Below, one piece after another: positions 1 through 5,352 of a stretch of DNA of 15,517 nucleotides; position 1 is the stretch's first letter, and each line of letters opens with the position of its first letter. The stretch is from CAYSWF01 sp964562905 (GTDB taxonomy: Bacteria; Patescibacteriota; Andersenbacteria; UBA10190), in NCBI GenBank assembly GCA_964562905.1, contig CAZLVG010000023.1, positions 1-15,517 of the forward strand, in the 5' to 3' direction. Below the pieces are notes generated by a model. That model was not told where the DNA came from. It searched no databases and saw only the letters and a program-made list of their open reading frames with translations. The translations under genes and the position numbers were made by a program.

Positions 1-145
1 TCCCCACTACTACCAGGAGCTTGGGCAGTCTTAACACGTCCGCGTTGCCTTTCACATAAATTTGGCCCGGCGGATCATATATTTCGCGCAGAAGAGAGGG
101 GTAATGACAGCTGCTTATTTTGATCACATGCACAGGTGGGGACAT
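1..145 (-). CDS. dprA: DNA-processing protein DprA, N-terminal part (cut by window start)
   Basis: This frame is open from the window edge to an ATG at 145, directly preceded in frame by GGG and a TAA stop. The 48 visible residues contain YPSLLREIYDPP, then GQIYVKGN, then PKLLVVVG. This is the usual DprA/Smf entry: a YP..LlkeI.dPP stretch, LYvkG, and the first Rossmann strand leading to a VGtR motif that lies just outside the window. DprA binds single-stranded DNA and loads RecA during DNA uptake. The gene overlaps the last 71 bases of mfd in another frame. In-frame GTG codons at 133 and 127 are alternative starts; a start at 127 would begin MIKISSCHYP, closer to the usual length before YP. 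A TACAAT box lies 6 bases before the ATG. The family call rests on a short but characteristic segment. Confidence 0.72.
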   Translation of the reverse strand, partial: MSPPVHVIKISSCHYPSLLREIYDPPGQIYVKGNADVLRLPKLLVVVG

Positions 146-3023
146 CCCTTAATTGTAGCAGCAGTTGGTTGATTAGGCGCAAGGTTATGCCCTTGGTGTC
201 CAGAGTAAGCGAGTTGCCCTTTATACGCCAATGACCTTTTCTTAACAGAGACGACAGCACGCTTGGCAGGTTATTTCCGCTCAGCATCAGGCGGTCAAAC
301 GGCTTTTTACCCGGCGGTTTTACGGCGGTGCTGGTTATGCTGGTAATTCCCGCTTGCGAGGCGGCTAGTTTCAACTTTAACAGGGAAATAAAATTGTTCA
401 GGCTGGGGGGGATAGGGCCATAATTCTGTTCAACCTCTTTTAGGCAGTCTTCCAGTTGCTGTTCCGTGGCAGCTCGCGTAAGGCGTCCGTACCAGCGCGT
501 CCTTTCCTTGAGAGAAGGCAGGTAGTGGATGGGAATTCTTCCCGTCACGGGCAAATGGATAGCTACTTGCCTGCTTAAACCAGACGGCCTCCCTTTTTCT
601 TTGTGGGCGGCTTCTTGGACCATGTCCAGATACAAGGAGAGGCCGACCGACTGCACGGCACCGGATTGCTCCGCTCCCAGCAGGTTGCCGGCGCCTCTTA
701 ATTCCAGGTCCCGCCGGGCCAGCTGCCAGCCCGATCCCAGGCGGGCAGCTTCCGTCAAGGCGGCCAGGCGCCGGCGCTGCCGCCCGTTCAGTTTTTGCGA
801 GTTGTACAGATAGTAAACGCAGCCCTGGCGGTTCCTGCGTCCGATTCGACCGCGCAGTTGGTAAAGATCAGCCAGGCCGAAGTGGGTGGCCGAGGTAACG
901 ATCATACAGTTGGCGCCGGGGAAGTCCAGTCCGCTGGCTACGATGGAAGAACTAATCAGTACGTCCACTTCGCCGCGGTCAAATGCGCGGATAGTAGCAG
1001 CCAGCTTGCGCGACGGCACTTGGCCGTGTACCAGCGCCGTTCGCGCCGACGGCACCAGACTTTTTACACGTTCCCGTAAGGCAGCCAAGTTTCTTATCCT
1101 GGGTGCCACGATGTATGTTTGTCCTTCCCTGGCCATTTCTTTTTGTATGGCTTGCTTTAAAATGCTGTCGTTCTCCCGGCTGACGGTGATGTCCGTATCC
1201 TGTCGTCCCGCCGGCGGGGTGGTAATAACTGACAGTGCCTTAAGGTTGGACAAGGCCAGGGACAAAGTGCGCGGTATAGGAGTAGCTGACAAGGACAGGA
1301 TATCTGTGCGGGCTCTTATCTTTTTAAAATGTTCTTTTTGTTTGACGCCGAAGCGATGTTCCTCGTCAATTACGGCTAAGCCCAGGTTATGCCAGTTTAG
1401 AGTGGGGGACAGGAGGCCGTGGGTGCCTACTGCGATCTTAACCGCGCCGCTCGCTATCTGACGGCGAATTTTCCTTTGCTGGGCGGGGGAAGAGAGGCGG
1501 GACAACAAAGCGATGTTGTCGGTCATGCCGGGCAAGCGTGATCTTAGCAGGTCATAATGTTGCTGGACCAGCAGGGTGGTGGGCGCCAGCACGGCCACCT
1601 GTCGGCCGTTTTTTACTGCCGACCAGGCTGCGCGCAGGGCAATCTCCGTCTTACCGAAGCCTACGTCCCCCACTATCAGCCGGTCCATCGGCCGGCTGCC
1701 TCGCATGTCGTCGGCTACTTCCCGCCAAGCTTGCCGCTGGCCCGAAGTCAACTTGTAAGGGGTATGCTTATCAATGGTGCTTATATTATCAATCGTACAA
1801 CCGGTTCTTCGTAAGTTAGCTCTTTGACCGGCCACTTCCAGCAGCTCCCGGGCCAGGTGAGCCGCGTTGGCCCTGGCTTTACGTTTGATTTTTGTCCAAG
1901 TGGCGTCGCCAAGACGGTTAAGAGGCGGGTTTCCTTCGCCTATGTAAGCGGATACCTTGTGGGCGTAGGTTACGGGCACGGATAAAGTTCCGCCGTCCGC
2001 GTAGCGCAGGATGATGTATTCGTTTTCCTGGCCGTTTATTTCTCTGGAGTTAAGCCCTTCAAAAATACCTATGCCGTGGTCGCTGTGCACCGCCGGACGT
2101 CCCGTTCGCAGCTCCCGGGCCAGTTCCAGGCCGCGCTCGTAAGTGATAGGGCTGGCTGGCCGTCGCTTTTCCCTTGACAGGGAAAGGCCTGCTTCAGTGT
2201 CACTGACAGGAAAACGGACGGCCGGGTGCAGAGCGTCGCCGACCACGGTCTGGCGGGCGGGCAGACGCTGCAGGTAGCTGGGGCGAAAAACTACGCTGGG
2301 GGCCAGGATGCTCTTCCAGCGCTTGGAGGGCCGGGGGAAGCCAAGAGGCGGCAGGGAGAGCTGTTGGACGGTTTGGTAGGGTTTTGGCGAATTGTCGTGC
2401 GGCCGAGCGGCGCAGGCGACAATTTGTTCTACGTAGTGATGATAAAAAGTTATGGTGTAGTGCACCTGTCGGTAGGGATGGCTCACGGTGATGCGCTCGC
2501 CCTGAATTACGAACGCGCCCGGCTCCGTGGTGTGCCTGTGGCGGCGGTATCCCCGGCCGGCCAGTTCCCTGGTTACACCGCTTAGCGAGTAACGTTCATG
2601 AGTGCTAAGTGTAAGATACCGCTGACGGAATTGCCCCGGATTTGGCAGGGGCTGGTCAAGCAGCGAAGACGGCAGCACAAAATGGTGGCGGTTGCTTTCG
2701 GACGTGTGGGCCAGGAGCCGGTAGTAGGCGCGGCTGAGGGCGGTAACCACCCAACCTTCTCGCTCTTGTTCTGTCAATGGGCCATACAGCAGGTGCCACC
2801 GATGGTTAATATCAAGACGTCTGTTCCAGGCTAGTATGAGCCGGTGTAGTCTCCGGCATTGTCTGGGCGAGAGGTCGGTGATGACGATCTTTCTGGTATC
2901 AACGGGCCAGTAAGCGGCCAAGAGAGCCGTCTGGCTGGTTGATAATTTCAAAGGCAGTTGCTGGCTGCGGGCGGTGATTTTTTGTACGGCCGTGCCGTAA
3001 AAACGGTCCAATAGTGGTCTCAT
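75..3023 (-). CDS. mfd: Transcription-repair coupling factor Mfd, shortened N-terminus
   Basis: The protein has 982 residues when started at the ATG at 3023. Seen in order: a CarD-like RNA-polymerase-interaction motif SDHGIGIFEGL (about 314-324), Walker A GDVGFGKTE (452-460), Walker B/DEEH box DEEHRFGV (553-560), SATPIPRTL (579-587), motif VI QLRGRIGR (722-729), the Mfd/RecG translocation motif RDLELRGAGNLLG (771-783) and a C-terminal TRCF domain (about 830-900). Mfd removes RNA polymerase stalled at lesions and recruits UvrA. The polymerase-binding motif lies near residue 314, against roughly 480 in the 1148-residue E. coli protein, so nearly all the missing length is in the N-terminal UvrB-like, UvrA-contacting region. 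The open frame extends upstream to an ATG at 3104, but that codon lies in the probable -35 box, while 3023 has a modest GCAGG before it. RecG is excluded by the CarD-like domain. Confidence 0.93.
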   Translation of the reverse strand: MRPLLDRFYGTAVQKITARSQQLPLKLSTSQTALLAAYWPVDTRKIVITDLSPRQCRRLHRLILAWNRRLDINHRWHLLYGPLTEQEREGWVVTALSRAYYRLLAHTSESNRHHFVLPSSLLDQPLPNPGQFRQRYLTLSTHERYSLSGVTRELAGRGYRRHRHTTEPGAFVIQGERITVSHPYRQVHYTITFYHHYVEQIVACAARPHDNSPKPYQTVQQLSLPPLGFPRPSKRWKSILAPSVVFRPSYLQRLPARQTVVGDALHPAVRFPVSDTEAGLSLSREKRRPASPITYERGLELARELRTGRPAVHSDHGIGIFEGLNSREINGQENEYIILRYADGGTLSVPVTYAHKVSAYIGEGNPPLNRLGDATWTKIKRKARANAAHLARELLEVAGQRANLRRTGCTIDNISTIDKHTPYKLTSGQRQAWREVADDMRGSRPMDRLIVGDVGFGKTEIALRAAWSAVKNGRQVAVLAPTTLLVQQHYDLLRSRLPGMTDNIALLSRLSSPAQQRKIRRQIASGAVKIAVGTHGLLSPTLNWHNLGLAVIDEEHRFGVKQKEHFKKIRARTDILSLSATPIPRTLSLALSNLKALSVITTPPAGRQDTDITVSRENDSILKQAIQKEMAREGQTYIVAPRIRNLAALRERVKSLVPSARTALVHGQVPSRKLAATIRAFDRGEVDVLISSSIVASGLDFPGANCMIVTSATHFGLADLYQLRGRIGRRNRQGCVYYLYNSQKLNGRQRRRLAALTEAARLGSGWQLARRDLELRGAGNLLGAEQSGAVQSVGLSLYLDMVQEAAHKEKGRPSGLSRQVAIHLPVTGRIPIHYLPSLKERTRWYGRLTRAATEQQLEDCLKEVEQNYGPIPPSLNNFISLLKLKLAASQAGITSITSTAVKPPGKKPFDRLMLSGNNLPSVLSSLLRKGHWRIKGNSLTLDTKGITLRLINQLLLQLRDVPTCACDQNKQLSLPLSSARNI

Positions 3024-3061
3024 TGAACCTGCACGAGCTGTTTTCGGCAGTGGTGGTATAC

Positions 3062-3089
3062 TTGACACTAGGGCTATTAGATATATAAA
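3062..3089 (+). promoter_or_regulatory. Sigma-70-type promoter for the trmB-like gene
   Basis: TTGACA (3062-3067) and TATAAA (3084-3089) are separated by 16 bases. The predicted transcript starts near 3096, giving an untranslated leader of about 14 bases with no Shine-Dalgarno sequence before the ATG at 3110. It interlocks with a promoter on the opposite strand. Confidence 0.6.
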
Positions 3090-3104
3090 CTGCGTGACAG
3101 TCAA
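3076..3104 (-). promoter_or_regulatory. Probable promoter for mfd, interlocked with the trmB promoter
   Basis: Read on the minus strand, TTGACT (3104-3099) and TCTAAT (3081-3076) are 17 bases apart. This predicts a start near 3069 and a leader of about 46 bases to the mfd ATG at 3023. The two divergent promoters share the same 43 bases, so polymerase bound at one should exclude the other. Confidence 0.45.
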
Positions 3105-3109
3105 ATTTT

Positions 3110-3883
3110 ATGATTTTCAAGAAAGAACTCAAGAAGTTAGGCCTGAAGGACAAAGAGGCGGCGGTGTACCTGACCTGTTTGCAACTTGGTCCCTCTCCGG
3201 CCCAAGAGATTGCTAAAAAGTCCGAGATGGTACGGGCCACGACTTATGTTGTTTTGGACGGCCTGATGAGGCTGGGCATAGTGACTAAATACAAGGAAGG
3301 AAAAAAGACTATGTTCGCGGCGGAGCCACCACGGCTGCTTATGAGGCTACTGGAAAAACAAGAAGAAACTGTGGAAGAAAAGAAGCGCGAGCTGGAGCGC
3401 CTTTTGCCCGAATTGCAGGTTCTTGTGAAAGCGGCGGGGGGACAGCCTACAGTGAGGTATTTTGAAGGCTCCGAGGGGATAAGAGCTATAAGAAGAGAAA
3501 TGCTCATGTACAGCCGTCCGGGTGATACGTGGTACAGTTTCACACCCGTTGACCACTTAGAGGCGTTAGTGGGTAACAATGAAAGAGATCAATATTACAG
3601 GCAACGAGTTGCCAAAAGGATAAAAGGTAAAAGTATATTTACTACCAGGTCACCCAGGACAAGGAGGAAAATGATGTTAGGGCAGGCGGATAAATTAGTA
3701 GAAAGACGCTTTGTTTCCTATGATATTTTTCCCAGTGCCAGCGGCATGACTATTTTTCGGGACCGGATCGCTTTAGGCTCATTTACCGGAAATGTGGGCG
3801 GCGTGATTATAGAAAGCCCTAATATAGCGGATATGATGCGGCGTTTATTTGAACTAGCCTGGCGGGGGGCTGATACAGAATAA
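3110..3883 (+). CDS. TrmB-family transcriptional regulator
   Basis: A 257-residue protein. Residues 1-75 form a winged helix-turn-helix of the TrmB type (LKKLGLKDKEAAVYLTCLQ, then EIAKKSEMVRATTYVVLDGL, then a basic wing YKEGKKTMF). Residues 76-108 are a charged, probably coiled-coil dimerisation helix rich in E and K. Residues 115-255 match the C-terminal effector region typical of this family (VRYFEGSEGIRAIRREML near its start). TrmB proteins in archaea sense sugars; copies in CPR genomes are common and mostly uncharacterised, so no ligand is proposed. The gene is divergent from mfd and shares its promoter region, so autoregulation or control of mfd is possible. No terminator is seen before the promoter at 3891. 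Confidence 0.85.
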   Translation: MIFKKELKKLGLKDKEAAVYLTCLQLGPSPAQEIAKKSEMVRATTYVVLDGLMRLGIVTKYKEGKKTMFAAEPPRLLMRLLEKQEETVEEKKRELERLLPELQVLVKAAGGQPTVRYFEGSEGIRAIRREMLMYSRPGDTWYSFTPVDHLEALVGNNERDQYYRQRVAKRIKGKSIFTTRSPRTRRKMMLGQADKLVERRFVSYDIFPSASGMTIFRDRIALGSFTGNVGGVIIESPNIADMMRRLFELAWRGADTE

Positions 3884-3890
3884 AAATCCC

Positions 3891-3918
3891 TTGAAATTTA
3901 ATATTTTTCCTCTATAAT
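3891..3918 (+). promoter_or_regulatory. Strong sigma-70-type promoter
   Basis: TTGAAA (3891-3896), a 16-base spacer, and a perfect TATAAT (3913-3918), predicting a start near 3925. It lies 8 bases after the trmB stop and drives a unit of about 290 bases that ends at the terminator near 4220. Confidence 0.7.
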
Positions 3919-3990
3919 CACTACTGAACGGAAGCTGGTACCTTTAAAAAGGATTTTTTGTTCACTGTTTTCCCCTTTTGGGAGGAGGTT

Positions 3991-4110
3991 ATGAGATGGA
4001 GGAGCACTAAAGTTTGTAAGGATGCCCCCCTCGGTTTCACTAGGCAGGAGCTACTGGAATGCGTAGGAAGAATTGTTGTACGGAGCCGGAACGGAGAAGG
4101 AAGACTGTGA
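3991..4110 (+). CDS. Possible 39-residue small protein, unknown function
   Basis: ATG at 3991 to TGA at 4110 gives a basic 39-residue peptide beginning MRWRSTKVCKDAP and ending RSRNGEGRL. I do not recognise a family. In favour of translation are a promoter 70 bases upstream, a GGGAGGAGG tract just before the ATG, and a terminator downstream. Against it, the purine tract is only 2-4 bases from the ATG, which is very close. The tract can also pair with a pyrimidine run on either side: TCCCC just upstream (within 3970-3980), or CCTCCC at 4145-4150. A perfect 9-bp hairpin (4103-4123, loop TCA) covers the stop codon. The same transcript could equally be a non-coding RNA. Confidence 0.35.
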   Translation: MRWRSTKVCKDAPLGFTRQELLECVGRIVVRSRNGEGRL

Positions 4111-4123
4111 ATCATTCACAGTC
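4103..4123 (+). other. Perfect 9-bp hairpin over the sORF stop codon
   Basis: GACTGTGAA (4103-4111), loop TCA, TTCACAGTC (4115-4123). No T-tract follows, so it is not an intrinsic terminator. It may protect the 3' end of the message or be part of a structured RNA. Confidence 0.6.
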
Positions 4124-4148
4124 AGAAAGTTTTCAGGTCTTTGACCTC

Positions 4149-4226
4149 CCCCCAGGCATTGCGCCGCACTTATTTTTGTGTATGTACATCCAATTGCGCA
4201 ATTGCCTGGGGGCTTTATTTATTTTT
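4149..4226 (+). terminator. Strong intrinsic terminator
   Basis: CCCCCAGGCATTGCGC (4149-4164) pairs with GCGCAATTGCCTGGGGG (4196-4212): 16 pairs with a single bulged T. It is followed by a T-rich tail (CTTTATTTATTTTTT). The 31-base loop ends in an extra CAATTG. It closes the transcription unit that starts near 3925. Confidence 0.85.
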
Positions 4227-4236
4227 TGATTTTTTG

Positions 4237-4451
4237 TATACTGTTGTCCCGGTATCGTTCTTTTCATAAGCGAACCTAGTGAAGAGTCAGCCCCGCATTC
4301 CAGCCTAGGAAGTACAAAGGCTGGGGCTGACTCAACCAAGCTCGCTGGCTGCCGCAGGAGTTTTGAATGTAAAAGCGACGAGATTCCAAATTTTTGGAAG
4401 TCGCGCTTTGACGTCAAGACATCCAGCGGCACGCCAGCGGGCCATTTTTTT
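4237..4451 (+). ncRNA. Candidate structured RNA with own -10 box and T-tract
   Basis: TATACT (4237-4242) follows the previous terminator, with only a weak TTTATT at the -35 position, and predicts a start near 4249. Two structural domains follow. Domain 1: GAGTCAGCC (4284-4292) pairs with GGCTGACTC (4325-4333), and after a 7-base bulge CCAGCC (4300-4305) pairs with GGCTGG (4319-4324). Domain 2: CGCTGGC+TGCCGC (4343-4355) pairs with GCGGCA+C+GCCAGCG (4426-4439), 13 pairs with one bulged C. It encloses an inner hairpin in which GCGAC (4375-4379) pairs with GTCGC (4400-4404) and TTCCAAA pairs with TTTGGAA. A run of seven T follows at 4445-4451. No convincing ORF is present. It does not show the signatures of SRP RNA, RNase P RNA or tmRNA that I can recognise. 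Confidence 0.5.
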
Positions 4452-4453
4452 AT

Positions 4454-4612
4454 ATAGAGGTAACATTATGCCATGCCACTATCCTTGTGACGGGTCTTTG
4501 TCGCGGCCCATGCGCCCCCAACCCCGCGCCACAGTGGCTCCGGGGCGCGGGGACCCCGCGCGCCGCGCCACCCGTTTATTTAAAGAGTGGCATGGCATAA
4601 TGTGATATCTAT
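4454..4612 (-). mobile_element. MITE-like inverted-repeat element, copy 1 (159 bp)
   Basis: Ends are imperfect 27-bp inverted repeats (24 of 27 match) starting ATAGA. An uninterrupted 18-bp stretch, ACATTATGCCATGCCACT, is at 4463-4480, with its complement at 4586-4603. The interior is very G+C-rich and also self-complementary. The same ends and flanking inner sequence (AAATAAACGGGTGGCGCGG) recur at 9872 and 15464 in the opposite orientation. No transposase is encoded; a non-autonomous element or a mobile hairpin family is the best reading. Confidence 0.75.
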
Positions 4613-4622
4613 GAGTTAACCT

Positions 4623-4650
4623 TTGACAATTGACTATTGATAATTTACTC
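4623..4650. repeat. Degenerate heptanucleotide array (TTGACAA-like)
   Basis: Four adjoining 7-mers: TTGACAA, TTGACTA, TTGATAA, TTTACTC. The same 7-base periodicity, with different unit sequences, recurs at 9173, 9240 and 11778. The array directly follows MITE copy 1. Confidence 0.55.
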
Positions 4651-4720
4651 GCCGCCACCTTCCCCCTACTCACTGGATTACCGTATTTGACATCTTGTAG
4701 CCACTCGCGCTAGTTTTAAA

Positions 4721-4769
4721 GGTTCTCCTCAAGAGCCCCGCGCGGCGAGGCGGTGTCAGAAGAGCAACC
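4721..4769 (-). other. Hairpin between pth and the repeat region
   Basis: On the minus strand GGTT-CTCTTC pairs with GAGGAG-AACC (10 pairs including one G-T, one bulged G) around a G+C-rich loop holding CCGCGCGG. It lies 14 bases past the pth stop and could end the LCP-pth transcript, but only TTT follows, so it is not a good intrinsic terminator. Confidence 0.3.
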
Positions 4770-4782
4770 CCTCCTACGCTCT

Positions 4783-5352
4783 TTAACGCCACTCGTCGGT
4801 GGGGTTCTGGAGGAGACTTTTATGTTTAATAATTCTGTCAAGTTCCTGCTTGACTCTCGGTATCATGGGGCTGACTTTCTCCCATTCGGCGGGTGTGAAT
4901 TCGCTTAAAACAAACTGTTCGGCCAGTCCGTGAAGCGGGCCCGTACCCAGCAGTAACCTGGGTATCTCCTTAGTGCCCAGCGCCTCGTGAATGGAGCGTA
5001 CCCCCTTATGGCCGCGGGCGCTGCCGCCGGTTTTTATCCTGAAGCTGCCTAAAGGCAACTCAAAGTCATCATGAATAATTAAGGTGCGGCGCGGGGGGTG
5101 CTTGAAGCGCGCCACAGAAGCCCCTGACCTGTTTATGGAAGTAAGGGGAAACAGGCAGACGACCTTCACGTTATCGGCAGTTACTTCGGCCATCTCCGCT
5201 TCCAGTTTTGGCTCCCGGCGCCAGGCTCCGCCGGCCCAGTCACGCAGGAGTTTTATTCCGAGATTGTGGCGCGTGTGTTGCATTTGCTGTCCAGGATTAC
5301 CCAGTCCAACGAGCAGCCAGCGCGCTGTCTGGTTGTCAGTTGGTATTGTCAG
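4783..5352 (-). CDS. pth: Peptidyl-tRNA hydrolase, apparent non-ATG start
   Basis: Pth recycles peptidyl-tRNAs that fall off the ribosome. The first ATG of the frame (5283) would cut off the essential GLGNPG motif: upstream codons read WLLVGLGNPGQQ directly into MQHTRHNLG. The frame stays open back to a TAA in the preceding gene, with no ATG, GTG or TTG. A CTG at 5352 gives 189 residues, the normal family length, and overlaps the LCP stop (5336-5338), which suggests coupling. A CTG at 5316 would give a more canonical N-terminus. In 189-residue numbering: Asn19 (GLGNPG), catalytic His29 (TRHN), Asn74 (INRSG) and Asp95 (HDD) are present. The usual GHNG motif reads GHKG at 114-117, so the Asn equivalent to E. 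coli Asn114 is Lys. Family call is sure; start codon is not. Confidence 0.88.
   Translation of the reverse strand: MTIPTDNQTARWLLVGLGNPGQQMQHTRHNLGIKLLRDWAGGAWRREPKLEAEMAEVTADNVKVVCLFPLTSINRSGASVARFKHPPRRTLIIHDDFELPLGSFRIKTGGSARGHKGVRSIHEALGTKEIPRLLLGTGPLHGLAEQFVLSEFTPAEWEKVSPMIPRVKQELDRIIKHKSLLQNPTDEWR

Noticed and set aside
886..1461. Plus-strand ORF of 191 codons opposite mfd
   Set aside because: It lies fully antisense to the conserved helicase motifs of mfd and shows no protein-family features.
3024..3104. 27-residue N-terminal extension of Mfd to an ATG at 3104
   Set aside because: The upstream ATG sits on the probable -35 element of its own promoter, and the added residues do not look like an Mfd start.
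4323..4333. GGGGCTGACTC as a tmRNA 5' end
   Set aside because: No matching tRNA-like 3' end with a T-loop and CCA and no tag-peptide frame was found nearby; the bases pair with a local upstream arm instead.
4479..4673. ORFs beginning MPC..NKRVAR inside the MITE-like copies
   Set aside because: They start in the inverted repeat, diverge completely after the shared block, and have Arg/Gly/Pro composition expected from G+C-rich hairpin DNA.
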